NCBI RefSeq assembly: GCF_028453695.1 | Contig: NC_135774.1 | Span: 27,218,001 to 27,282,000 of the forward strand | Length of the DNA: 64,000 nucleotides | Reading direction: 5' to 3' | DNA from: Augochlora pura | Lineage: Eukaryota; Arthropoda; Insecta; Hymenoptera; Halictidae | In this document: positions 30,500-42,239 of the stretch, in pieces | Layout: each line of letters begins with the position of its first letter | How positions within the stretch are numbered: position 1 is the stretch's first letter | Program-made: the position numbers and the translations under genes | Notes under the pieces: generated by a model | Seen by the model: the letters and a program-made list of their open reading frames with translations, nothing else | The model's database searches: none | Told to the model about the DNA's origin: nothing

Positions 30500-31110
30500 A
30501 CATAAATATGCTAACAGACAGCTTCCGGCGTTCTCGAGGCGATTCGAATCTAAGGCGCACCTGCGTGCAGAACTGTCTCCTAGAAAGTGAGAAGAAGACC
30601 GCGCGCGGCGGGGCCTCTCAGACGAGGCAACGCTTCGCGGGCTCTCAGCGACGCGTCGGGCACTGTCGGACGTGTTCAGCTTCCGGAGACGGAAGCGTGG
30701 TTCACACACGAAGCGTGGTTCACAGACGTACCGTGGAGAATCGTCGTTACCATCACGCGAGCCGCGTCGACGCGCCGGTTTCCCGCGCGTTGCCCCTCGC
30801 TAACGATTTCGGCGGCCGCTTCCGGACGCTTCTCGAACGGATCCGCACACCTCGCTGCACGAACACACCGTTGTCGCGCGAACACACCGTCGTCGCACAG
30901 ATGGACGAACGCGCGCACACTTGTCGCCGGGAAAATCGATCTCTCGCGTTGGTACGCGTGGAGACGAGACGCGCGAGGCACCGGCCCACCCACTCAGAAC
31001 GACAGCGCGCGTCTACCTTGGCAACGAGGTCGACGAAAGCTGTGACGGAGGAACGTCGGCGAGCGAAACACCACCACCAGGAAGGAGACGGAAGAGACAA
31101 GGGAGTTTGA
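30500..31110. other. GC/CpG-rich block, possible promoter-type region
   Basis: Dense CpG and all-frame open stretches, unlike the AT-rich flanks. In insect genomes such blocks often lie near transcription starts, but no core promoter element was identified. Confidence 0.3.
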
Positions 31111-31683
31111 CGAAAGGTAGGGGACAGACTTGCGGTTCCCGGCGTCCTGGGACACGCAGCTGGTAAAAAGCGTAATTGTCGTTCAAAGGCAAGGTTCGCC
31201 AATTCGATAAAAGGCTCTCTCGTTACAGCGATTGCTTTTTTACCGTTTTACGAGAACTGTACGCCGCGGACCGTTTCTAATTTCATAGGAACGCCGTGTC
31301 AAAATCGCGCGGCTGTTCGCATTTATTCGAGAAGACGACGGCGAAGATCGAAAGTGAGTGCACCGGGTATGAAACGATCATTTCGAAACGTTTGGAGAGA
31401 ATTAATGGTCTTCCTTGATTGTATAATTGTTCAGAAGAATGTCTGAGGTGAACATATGTTCTATGAGAGAGGTTCTGTTTGAATTTTATAGATTAAATTC
31501 AGGTTGTTATTGAGTGAATTGTAGTATTAGATTGTCTGAGAGAGATGTCAGGTTTGCTTTTAGTATTTAAGATGATGTTCCTTTGAAGATTGATTTAAGA
31601 TAAAAGGATAGTGACAGTGACCTCTTCCTATCTCAACTATCACTCTATGCAACAGTATAAAGCATTCGAATGAAATTTCATTC

Positions 31684-31860
31684 GAAGAATTCACTTAGAT
31701 AATATATTATTCCAAGACTATATTCAAGCCAAATTTGATCGAAGAATTTATTCGAATAAAATATTATTCCATGACTTTATTCAAGTCAAATTTGATGGAA
31801 GAATTTATTCGAATAAAATGTTAATCGAAGTATCTATTCGACTAAAATTAAATTCGAAAA
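31684..31860. repeat. 57-bp tandem repeat, about three copies
   Basis: Units beginning GAAGAATTTATTCGAATAAA at 31741 and 31798, and a diverged one at 31684, joined by ATTCAAGTCAAATTTGAT-type sequence. Confidence 0.85.
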
Positions 31861-32093
31861 ATGCCCAACACTGTCACCCACGTGAACACTTTCTACAATA
31901 ACCCTATCAGCAAAGTAACTCGGAAAAGACCTAATAAACTAATGCATTCACCAGGACCGATAAAGAATGTTCTGATAAAAATCCCAGGGATCCCAAAAAC
32001 GTCGAGCGAAGAGCACAGTGAACAGGAATCGTCAGGACAAAGGATCGAAGGGAGGTTGAGGATATTGTCGAACGATCGAAGACCAAGTCCTAC

Positions 32094-32108
32094 CTTGTTG
32101 ATGATCAT
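32094..32108 (-). CDS. possible first coding exon (Met-Ile-Ile-Asn-Lys)
   Basis: On the minus strand an ATG with A at -3 opens five codons, MIINK, and runs directly into a GTAGGA donor in phase 0, which matches the phase-0 acceptor of the exon at 23270. The surrounding 32.1-32.6 kb is GC- and CpG-rich, as expected near an insect promoter. The same frame is open upstream for about 24 further codons, so this could instead be part of a longer internal exon, or the donor could be chance. The implied intron would be 8.8 kb. No other upstream candidate was as clean. Confidence 0.3.
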
Positions 32109-33509
32109 CCTCTTCGATCCTCTGCGGAGGACCGCTCGTCGACCGGCTGGATCCACGGCTCTGGAGATGTCTGGGCTAAGCGAGTCCCAGGTTCAGGAAA
32201 CTCGGTGCTCTCCAAAGCGTGGACAAGCCGGGAGAGGAAATCGTGGGGATAAGGTGGATTTCCGCGATTGGCCGTTTCCACCGGACACGGGGAGACGGTT
32301 GGCCGCGCGCGTGTTGCCCAGGTGAAACACACAGGGGGGCGAGCGGGGAACACGGTGTGCTCATCGGGCAGAACGAAAGGTGGCCGGGCCCCCGGGATCC
32401 AGCAGCAAGCGGAGCCACCGGATTGGTCGACGGTTATAGTCGGGCCGGTGTTGTTGGTGGTGCGCGCGGTCGTTTCGTCGTTTCACGAAAGATCGACCTC
32501 GATATCACACCGGCCGAGCGTGTTTCACGTAACACGCGCGCGCCGGTTTTTTTCTTTCGGAAAATCGGATCCTGACACACATCGGGACTATGCCCTGGAA
32601 ACCTGGGGACCTTGACCGGTTCTGGCTCAAGGTCGCCGGACGAAAAGGATACCCAGGATCTCGGATGAGGGCGACCCCGTTTTTGAAGATCAGCGAAAAG
32701 GATTCGCTGGAGAAAAACAGCTGTCTTTAATCCTTTGAAATGTTACGAGTCAGACGAAGATTAATAATAACATTATTCTGCGATTCTTCTCTTCTATATT
32801 AAAAGAAAATTTGGCTCTTAAATTTCAGGAATGAAAGGAAAATACGTACATTTTTCAACAAAAGTGAAGACTACATTTACATTTTATTAAATTGAAAGAT
32901 ATGTATTAAGGTTAAAGCTTATTGCAATACCGTGTTACTTTTATCGCATATAGCAACCAAAAAATATAAGAAAAACGTAAGATAGAAAAATACAAATAAA
33001 AATCGTGAAAAGAATCGCATGGGTTAACGAATCCTGAATAAATCGTCTTCGATTCACAAAGGCGAGCAGCTTCGTGCAATTTGTGGTCGAGGCAATAAAA
33101 CCGGCAGCTGTACGTGAAATTGTTTGATCGTTTACTTAGAGTACTCGAAGAAAAATGAAAGTGCAAAAACACCGTTGCCCACAACTTCGCAATCGTTTCC
33201 TAACGATCTCTCTTCGGGCGCTAAACGTGCCTCGAGCATTCATTTTCTCCTCTTTCACTCTAAAATCCGAGTTCATTGCCCATGAAAGACGTAATTAAAC
33301 AGCTAGAAAGGAGAGTACTATAACCGGATAACTCCCTCGGTGAACGGGGCCTAACCTTTAGCTTCGGTACCAGGCTAACAAAGCTGAAAGGTCATTCGCA
33401 ACGTCTAACCAGCATAGTTCGCATGGTTCGCGAACATAAGTGGTGCAGTCTCAAAATTGGCGATCAGAGATTGCAGCGAAATCCAGGACGCTGTGGAAGA
33501 GTCCCAGGA

Positions 33510-33777
33510 TTAACCCCTTGCACTACGATGCCTTTCACGCTGCATTGATCAGCACTTATTTGTCTTGAATATTTCCCTTAATAAGACCAGACAATTCTTG
33601 TTCCTTTTACTGTCATTATGTACTTTCATTTTCGGATTTTGGTAACAGAAGAATAAATTTGATTTCGATTTAAAATAAATTAATATTAGGTTGGTGCATA
33701 TCTTAAAACTGCATATCTGCATTTTTCATGAAATTTGTATCACGAGTACGACTCGTTATTATAGTGCAAGGGGTTAA
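33510..33777 (+). mobile_element. TTAA element, family A, complete (268 bp)
   Basis: Left end TTAACCCCTTGCACTACGAT; right end ATTATAGTGCAAGGGGTTAA. Subterminal palindrome CGAGTACGACTCG at 33743-33755 (one base differs from other copies). Confidence 0.85.
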
Positions 33778-35861
33778 AAGATCGCGGCTCTTTCCTGCGG
33801 ACACTTTCATTTTCCGGAAGGAGAAGTCCACGGCCGAAGGCAACGCGCGTGAAATGGCCAATCATACCGCAACAGCGTGTTCCCCCTCGTTCAACCGATA
33901 AGGAATCGATAGAGCCGTTCGTGCGTCCTCCCGACACAACAAATGCCCCGCGATACACGCCGCTGAACCCGCGGGATAACGTACCAGAAGAGAAAGGAAT
34001 TTCGCACTTCGATTGGTAAACGATGAACACCGATAAAACGGGCCGTGGTACTTCCATGTTCGCATCGCGAGGCAAATCTCTGCGTATTCGCTAAATCATA
34101 CCACGGATGCGCGTCGAAGTGCTGTCGATATTTCGCGATCTAAAGATGTTTCCCTTCTCCATACTTTCATGGAATGAAAGTGAAACTTTTTCGCGAGAAT
34201 TTGTTCCTCTTAGTTTAGATATGATCGTCCCTTTTGCAGATACAGTATCGTTTTTAAAACTGTATAGGCTTTAATTCTTTGGATTATACAAAATCATCCC
34301 TTATTTTTCCTTCACGTGTTATGTATATTATTTTGCGGCTGAATTATTCTCCATACTTTTATAAAGTAACTGAATTAAAAATTTAAATAAGGAATCCATG
34401 TTTTTAGTTTGGTATAAAATAATCCCCTTTGCAAGGGATCATTCCATGTACCGAAAAAGGGTACAGCAGTTTGTTCTTTTGTGTACCAAGAAAAATTTTT
34501 AATTTCTATTATAATTCTCTCGCTTTCCAAAAACTCGCCCTTAATTTCTACCTCCAGTGATCCGTCCAGCATCGAACATTTCCACACTTTCGTGAAACAA
34601 TGAAAGCAAGAATCTGCATGGAGATTTCTTTTCCTTTCATTTCCTATGAAATTATCCCCCCTACTGGCAGACCGCCGGTAATCGTCTAAAACGCCTTCTA
34701 CACACCAGGTATGCCAAGAACAAAGCAAGAACCGAGCAATTTCGCTCTCACGTTTCCCAGAAAATCATCCCTTAATTTTCCCTCCACCTGTTGCACAAGA
34801 CTTTGGCGCGCAGAGCGTTTAAAAATAGTCCAGGGGGTTCTAATAGTCCGCTTGATCGTGGTTAGGAGACGATGTTTACGGCCGCGAAAAAACAGAGCGC
34901 GTTCGCGTGTAAAGAAAGATGGCGGAAGCGATGGGTGAGACGATCGAGATGCGGGAACGCGACACAACCGTGGGCAGATCGATCCGTAGGACGCGTCGCG
35001 ACCTCGATCTTGGTCGAGCCAGTTCCGAGAGCCGGAATAGGTTACTCGTAGCAGAGGCGATTACAGTCGGCGGCGTGGCCGTTGAACCGGCCTCTGCCTC
35101 TGATAACTCGGTTTCGTAGCGCGGACGCCTTGATAAACGAGCGGATCGTTCTTCCGGTACGCGAGGACTGCCCGCGCGCCGCTGAATTATCGCGGACGTT
35201 TCCATCGGCCGCGGCGTTCCTACGAGGTGTGTGCTCTCGACAACGCTGTTTAACACTATCCCGTCCGGTGTCACCACAGTGGTGTAACGCGCAAGTATAT
35301 ATGCCAAACAAAGTTTACATTTATTTACATATGTATATCTTCGAAATTTCAGTGAAAACAAGTGGACAGGATAGAAAACTCATGAGAACCAACGATGAGA
35401 TCAGTAGAACTTGACTATTTATAATTTCGCGATAAAAGCGATAAGCGAAGTAATCTGAATCAGTGCTGAAGAAAATTTTTGCGAAACGTGCGAACGGCAA
35501 AGTGTTAACTTCACGGCCGACACTGTTGTGACTGGCAGCGGCGTCGATCGATAATGGAACTTGTTGTTGACTGTGTTAAGCATCGCCGCCGATGATGACC
35601 GTGCGTCAACAATGCCCGTGTAACTCGAGACGCCCGGTATACCTGCATCCCGCGGCCGAAAATAAAAAGTCTGCGACGTTCAACGGATTAATTACGCTTT
35701 TACTGGCAATTATTTAGTACGTCGAGAGGCCGCCGGACGGGAGCGCTAAATGCAAGGCTGGGGTAAAATAAACTTATGAACTAATGAACAGACTGTAAAT
35801 ATTTGGTCTATTAGAGAGTTTTCTGCGTTTAGATGTGAAAGGAAGCAATAAAGTCTTACGT

Positions 35862-36104
35862 TTAACCTCTTAGGCACGACGCTATAGTGGCTTTCGTGAA
35901 TGTTTCGTGCTTTACTCAATTATTTTATTAATTATGAAAGTAAACGATTAAAGTGAAAGTGTGTATGTACAATAAACTAAGAAAAGAATATACGTAATAA
36001 ATACTGTATATAGTTATACGGAAAAGAATATATATTAAGGAAAATGGTGATTTAGTTATGAAAAACTTTATTTGCGCAAAATCCAGCCGTGCCTACGAGG
36101 TTAA
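35862..36104. mobile_element. TTAA element, family G (243 bp)
   Basis: Left end TTAACCTCTTAGGCACGACG; right end CCGTGCCTACGAGGTTAA, an inverted repeat. AT-rich, non-coding interior. Confidence 0.75.
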
Positions 36105-37920
36105 TAGCTATTTTTTTTTAAATATATGTCTGAAATGATCTACTATTTTACTTTTGCTATTAATATTTTTATCTTATCATTTAAGAGACAGAAATTATCT
36201 TTAATGCTACGTCTATATGCAACCATATCAAAAACTGTTTTTTAATTTACTAAATTCTGTATTTGATACGAGAGCACAAATATTTGCAGACCATTTACTA
36301 CTTGAAAAATCTATTTTTCCTCAGCGCCGATAAAGCGACAAGTGCGCCAGGTGTGCGCGACAGCCTCCGCGCAGAGTGCCAACACTTCGAAACTCGATTG
36401 ACCACCGTGCCGACCACCTTTATTGGCGTTAATCCTGGTTTCCCGATGACTAAGACCGTTTCGCAGGTGCTATATACGGTGTACAAGTTGCCCGTCGTGT
36501 TTTTCGGCCTCCGTTTACCACTAAATCCCGGACAGGCGCAGCCGTGAACTCGATTCGCCGTCCCCGTCGGACCGTCGCGGCGGTCGGTCGCGTGTCGTAT
36601 TCTCGCCGGTGTCAATGGAGAGAAATAACAGAGGACGAAAGTGGTTACGCGTTGCCGCCGCGATGTCAACCGACCAATTACGCCTTTGTCGTTTAATTAG
36701 ACGCGCCGGCTTGCGGCGGCGGACTACGCGCGGCGTTCACCGGTACCGGTACCATTCAATCCCACCGACAGCCATTGTTCCCGCCTTTCGTTCGCGGATA
36801 GTTTAATCGACGCGTCGTTCGCCGCGCGAAACGACGGATAAAAGCGCCGCCGGCCAGGCGAAAATGAATGAGCGGTCCCCCTTTTTATTACGTCTTGGCG
36901 CCCCGTCCATTCAGATCCCTCGACAGTGAGGTTTTCTACGCGATCGTTCTATCGCCGCGGAAATCTCGCCGCTACGGAACAGCTTCGCGAAGCGTTAAAG
37001 AAGATGTTCTACTATAAAACTTCCATGAAATCGATTCTTTTCTATTTTACTTTCTTAAAGCGTATGCTTTCGAAGATATTCATTTTTATTAATAAAATAA
37101 TGGCTGGAATCATGGCAACCGTAAGAATGATTATTTCTTGTTGTAAAAATTTGTAAATGTCACCGAAAGACCAACAAATATGTCTGAAAAGTACCAATGC
37201 AACAAATCGCATAGTTTCTTTATAAAAAAAATATTACAAGGCCCAAGAAAAATCGATGTAGACCGGAATGTAGACTCTTAAACCCAAACGCAAGATTGCG
37301 TAATGAAATTTAGATATTCAAGATTCTACGGCAGATTGTTATATAATACCGTATTAATTGCCAAGCATCTGTGCAACAATTGGGCAACGCGGGATCCGAC
37401 CGAGCGGTTCGATCGAAAAACCGCGTTGCCGCCCGATTACGATGTAACCGGCGAATTAATGAGATTAATTATTACGCGAGCGAAATACGCGTGGGAAGCG
37501 CGGGCGCGCCGTGTAATTGGTCTTAGGCACCGGCAGGAAAGCCGGAATGGCTCGTTTGCAGGAATTACTCAACACCGCGGAGGAACGCGAACAACGCCGC
37601 GCGCGGCTCTTTGGTAACTCGACCGGCGGCCGACCATCGATTCGGCCGATCCCCTCTCGATGGGAATTAGTTTCGAGGTTGCTTCGAGCCCCGGGCCGCG
37701 TCTACAAAGGATCCATATCGGGAACCGGTAGTTGGAAAACTTTAAACTGCTCCCCTTCCGTCGGAACTCCGAGCAACCCCCGAGAAGAAAGCCCCGCTTC
37801 GCAGAGTGCTTTAAACTTTAAGTGAGATTTCAACGAGGCTGCGCTCCGTATTAAAATTAATACTGTAGAAGCTGCTGATCTTGTGTCCACAATTATCTTG
37901 CCTGGAAATACTACGCAAAG

Positions 37921-38020
37921 NNNNNNNNNNNNNNNNNNNNNNNNNNNNNNNNNNNNNNNNNNNNNNNNNNNNNNNNNNNNNNNNNNNNNNNNNNNNNNNN
38001 NNNNNNNNNNNNNNNNNNNN
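37921..38020. other. assembly gap (100 N)
   Basis: Exactly 100 unknown bases, the usual placeholder for a gap of unknown size. It abuts a microsatellite, a common cause of assembly breaks. Confidence 0.99.
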
Positions 38021-38224
38021 TTCCTCTCTCACTTTCTCACTCCCTCACTCTATCATTCACTCACTCTCTTATTCACTCACTAACTCACTGACTCACTCAC
38101 TCTCTTACTCTCTTACTCTCTCACTTTCTCACTCCTTCATTCTATCATTCACTCACTAACTCACTGACTCACTCACTCTCTTACTCTCTTACTCTTTGAC
38201 TATCTTACTCCCTCACTCTCTTAC
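38021..38224. repeat. CTCACT/CTTACT microsatellite, left part
   Basis: Repeated CTCACT, CTTACTCT and CATTCACT units from the gap up to the mitochondrial insert. Confidence 0.9.
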
Positions 38225-38570
38225 TTTACTTATCTTCAATACATTGAATATACAGAAGCCCCATTTATTTTTAATCATAGAATTTTTGGCTCTGGATTCC
38301 ATGGACTCTATGTAATTCTAGGAATCATATTTATATCAACATGTCTACTTCGAATAATAAATAATCATTTTTCAAAAATACATCATCTTCACTTCGAAGC
38401 AGCATCCTGATATTGACATTTTGTTGATGTTATTTGACTAATTCTTTACATTATAATCTACTGATGAATATATTAATTATATGTATATCGTATAACAATT
38501 ACAATTAACTTCCGATTAATAGATTTTAATTTAAATATGCATAATTTTTAATTTTTTAATAATAATAACT
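38225..38570 (+). pseudogene. nuclear mitochondrial insert: cox3 3' end plus tRNA-Gly
   Basis: Read with the invertebrate mitochondrial code (TGA = Trp), 38234 onward gives LQYIEYTEAPF, then FGSGFHGLYVILG, NHFSKMHHLHFEAASWYWHF and VDVIWLILY, ending at TAA: the C-terminal part of cytochrome c oxidase subunit 3. About six residues expected between FGS and GFHG are missing, without loss of frame. Immediately after comes a tRNA-Gly-like sequence with anticodon stem ATTAA/TTAAT and loop CTTCCGA (anticodon TCC) at 38504-38520, matching the ancestral insect order cox3-trnG. Under the nuclear code the TGA codons are stops, so it cannot make COX3 here. The insert is flanked by the same microsatellite on both sides. 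Confidence 0.9.
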
Positions 38571-38705
38571 TACTCTCTTACTCTTTTAATATCTCACTCT
38601 CTCACTCTCTCACTCTCTTACTCTTTTACTCTCTCACTCTCTTACTCTCCCACTCTATCACTCACTCGCTCTCTTTCTCCCTCCCTATCTTCTCTCTATC
38701 CTTAT
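38571..38705. repeat. CTCACT/CTTACT microsatellite, right part
   Basis: The repeat type seen left of the mitochondrial insert resumes here. Confidence 0.85.
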
Positions 38706-38914
38706 TCATCCTCTTCTCGCACAAACCGACGCGGTAAAATTAGAAAGTGCACTGGCAGAAGAGCGCAAGCGCCTCAGCAGCGACGCATGCGCGATCTCAT
38801 TACTGCGCTGCGTGATATTTAAAATCGCGCGGACGATGTGGTCCGTGCGTCGTCAGCCGGCTCTTAAAGTCTTTCGCGCGCTGCCTCCTGTTTAATTTAA
38901 TCTTCCTCCTTCGT

Positions 38915-39159
38915 CTTCTTCTTCTTCTTCTTCTACTTCTACTGTCTTTCTTTCTTCGATTCGTAGCACAGCGATGCCTTCTCCCCCTTTTCTGTTCGAC
39001 TTGCTCCCTACCATCACCACTACTACCGCCGCCGTCGCCGTCGGACGCATCTCTTTCCCCCCTTTTTCGCTCCTTCTTTCTCGCGTCCCTCTCTTTCGTC
39101 CCGCGTTTCTCCGAGGTCGTTCTTCGGGTTCACGACCGGGACTATAGGAGAGACCGATC

Positions 39160-39193
<34 letters not shown>

Positions 39194-39420
39194 CTCCCGG
39201 ATCGCGGCTACTCTCTCGTTTCAACCTCTCTCTATTTTTAGAATGACACACTACCGCGATTCAACGACGCGCGAGCGCTCCACAGAGAGAGCACTTCTCT
39301 CTCTCTCTCACTTTCTCTCTCTTGCTTTTGCTTTCTATCTCTCTCTCTCTCTCTTTCTCTTTCTATCTTTCTCTTTCTATCTTTCTCTTTCACGCTGTCT
39401 TCTCCCTCTTTGTTGCTCCC
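38915..39420. repeat. CTT/CT-rich microsatellite region
   Basis: CTTCTT run at about 38915-38945 and (CT)n tracts at 39160-39192 and 39295-39395. Confidence 0.85.
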
Positions 39421-39763
39421 GCCGGAAAATCCTCTGCCCAAAAGCGGCCGCGAACGAAAGCGACCCGCGAGACTTTTCCCCACCATCCATTCACCCGGTT
39501 CGATCGTCCTCGTCGTCTCTCTGCCGTCGAAACACTTAGAAATGGCCGCAACGGCCTATTTAGACGCGTCTCTTCGATCCTCAAGATCGATCAGCTGATC
39601 GTGTGGACCTTTGGCTTCTATCGGAGAGATTAGAGAAACTTGCGGAAAATTGCCGCGGAATTGCTAGATGCATCGGGAGAAACGAAAGTCTGGAGATCTG
39701 TCGAGGTCTTCTTTCTTTTGCAACCCCTTTATTGCAGTCTGTTGGTTATCCACTTTGCGGTGC

Positions 39764-39818
39764 ATTCTATGGTACATTCTATGGTGCATTCTATGGTGCA
39801 TTCTATGCATCGATTCTA
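39764..39818. repeat. 12-bp tandem repeat
   Basis: GTGCATTCTATG repeated four to five times, one copy with GTAC instead of GTGC. Confidence 0.9.
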
Positions 39819-39934
39819 TGATTACATTTGACTGTTACAAAATTAGTATTCAGGTGAAATCGCGGATTTAATGATGTTAACACTTCGCTTTTAATATACT
39901 TTTAATAATGTTAATACAATAATATTACGTATTA

Positions 39935-40161
39935 TTAACCCCTTACCGTACTTTAACGATTCAGACTCGCGATGGAAATTACTTATTATTTAGTATATTA
40001 TTATTTATAATTATCAAGTATGGTTGTTGTTCTGTTCTTTAAAATTGAAATAAACTTCTAATCCCTAGTTATTAATATTTCTGTCCCTTCTAAGAAATGA
40101 TGTCAATTGAAAAATTCCTAATCGCAGTAACTGCGAAGAAAATGGTACGTCAAATGGTTAA
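39935..40161 (-). mobile_element. TTAA element, family C (227 bp)
   Basis: Left end TTAACCCCTTACCGTACTTT; right end ATGGTACGTCAAATGGTTAA. The palindrome-like CGATTCAGACTCG (39957-39969) sits near the left end. It is inverted relative to the copy at 60085-60363, whose right end reads TAAAGTACGGCGAAGCGTTAA. Confidence 0.75.
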
Positions 40162-41448
40162 CGAGTCATTCGCTCGCTGTCCCTTCTCATCGTTTCTCCT
40201 TCTTGCTTCTGCATTTATTATTGTCGTTATTACCGCCTACTAACGAGTACTTACAAACACAACGAATAAATAAATTAGTAAGAAACATTTCAAAGATGTC
40301 AGAAGTGGCAGCACGCTCGATACGGCAACGCGTGTCTGTACCGAGCCGATATAATTGATTAGATTCTCCGACACAGCCGTGTCAGGTGGAATCAGTCTCG
40401 ATCGGTTGGATGGTGGTTTTCCCATGATTTTATCGCGATTGCGTGGCAGGAGGCTGCGGAGATTAGAGGAGAAGATACGAAACGAAAGCGCAAGGTTCAC
40501 CGGTAAATTGCAGTATCATGTACTATTTGCACAATCATTCCTCGCGCGGCGGGGCAGCCGGCGGAGGCGGCGGCGGCGGCGCGGGTGAACGTACGGCGCG
40601 AGAGGGTGTCTGCGCGCTTTTGTCTCATTTCTCCCGGCTACCTTCGGTGTTGCAACCGCATTATAATTGCGCGCGGCAGGCCCGACCGGAGTGCGCCAAT
40701 TCGCGTGACGCGCCGCGGCCGATTCGGTTTCCCGTCGCGGATTTTGTTCGCGAAAGAAAATTTCGCGTCGCGCCGTTTACGCAATCGAGTCGCCTCGCGT
40801 GCGCTACCTCGGTTCAATGGTTTTAAGATTATTTAATAAAGAATCGATCAATCAAATCCTAATTTTGATATTTTGATTTTAGGTTATTTAGGTGAATTTT
40901 TTAGGTTAGGTCTGCTTTGTGGAAGGTTGAATGATCAAATAATTTGAAGATGTTTGATGTTGATGTATTGTATTAATATTTCTTGTTGATGTGTACTTTA
41001 TATTTATGTAATTATTTGGAGCTATGTTTTAATCTGCATATTTGTATTTATATATTAATCTGTACATTTATGTGTATATATTAATCTCTATATTTATATC
41101 TGTATTTATGTATCAATCTCTCTATTTTTATATGTATATATAAATCTCTATATCTACATTTTTATATGAAACTACATATTTGAAGCTATATCTAAATCTC
41201 CATATTAAAATCTACATATTAACTTATACATTAACATTTCTAATAATCCGCTAAGCACAAACTGTTCATAAATTGAGCAGATCACAAATCGAATAAAATA
41301 CGATGTCGAACGAAACCAGCAATTTTGCCGTCTCCAGCGCAGCCGAGCTTTGCATAAAGAGGTCAAGAGAGATCCAGAGCGATCGCAGCAAGGGTCAACG
41401 GTCCTCAGACAAGAATCTTCGACGGCTCGACGATTTCTGTTAATTTAA

Positions 41449-41467
41449 TAGGGGGGGGGGGGGGGGG
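41449..41467. repeat. poly-G run
   Basis: Nineteen G with no interruption, giving four-tract G-quadruplex potential. Confidence 0.9.
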
Positions 41468-42239
41468 CGAAGGTGAGCCAGGCCCCGTTTTTCGACGGAA
41501 ATGGTAAAGGAGCGGCAATTAACGGGCGCGTTAATTGACGAATTTATGTAACCGATGCGGCGGCGAGTGAAAGGGATCGATTACCGGTGTCGTCGAGTTC
41601 GCCGCGAGGTTCCCCCCTCGGTGGATTTATAACCGCACCGGCGGGGACCACACCTGATCCCGACGAAGACGTAATCGATAATGGAGACCCGGCTTCCGCG
41701 TTTTAATTCGCGTCCACCGCCCCGGCCGCCGATCGGACGACATTTCGATTCCGGCTTCGGTGAACCTAATAGACGATAGTCGGACGGGATGCGTGCCGAG
41801 ACTCCCATAAATCTTTCCGCGTAAAGTTGTGTACGTTGGTATACCATAACCGGAATGCACAGGTGAAACGTGACATTCTACGGGGAATTAGGGAATCGGC
41901 GGGGTCAACGATCTCTGGCCTTTTTCGGGATCTACGACCTGTTTTTTTATTTTCTTTTTGACGCTTTATGAACCGGCGGTGTATAAATCGGCTTTTTCCA
42001 GGACAGGTAGCCTGTAAATGCATTGCCATAGCAAATAATAATTTGTTATCCATTATTGAGGTATTAAATAATTTTTCCAATATTAAATATTTTTTTGCGA
42101 TGAATAGAATAAGTTAAATAAAATAGATAAAAGAGATAGAATAAATACTGTTTAATACCAATGTTATGAAGACATAAAAGTGTTTAGGATCGGATGAACA
42201 ATCGGTGAAGTATTAATAAATCTTACTGGTGTTTGATTT

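Larger units (their letters stand above)
23271..32093 (-). other. probable long 5' intron or upstream region
   Basis: No splice-supported coding exon. It holds TTAA elements (25.3-25.5, 27.06-27.77, 28.5-28.6 kb), a Tc3-like MITE (29.3 kb), a CG dinucleotide run (29.57 kb), a GC/CpG-rich block (30.5-31.1 kb) and a 57-bp tandem repeat (31.68-31.86 kb). The long frames in the GC-rich block are open on both strands and look like composition effects. Confidence 0.45.
32109..37920. other. intergenic or 5' intronic DNA without a recognised gene
   Basis: GC-rich at 32.2-32.6 kb, otherwise mixed. Contains the TTAA elements at 33510-33777 and 35862-36104. Short frames here have no splice or family support. 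Confidence 0.5.

Noticed and set aside
30508..31202. Long open frames (up to 200 codons) on both strands
   Set aside because: Several frames on both strands are open at once in CpG-rich DNA, with Arg/Ala/Thr-dominated composition and no splice or domain support; composition explains them.
34919..35119. 66-codon plus-strand frame starting MAEAMGETIEMRERD
   Set aside because: Protein-looking start, but no splice partner, no family and no independent support.
40880..40915. TTAGG-like repeats resembling insect telomere sequence
   Set aside because: Only a few interrupted TTAGG units in AT-rich DNA; too short and irregular for an interstitial telomere.
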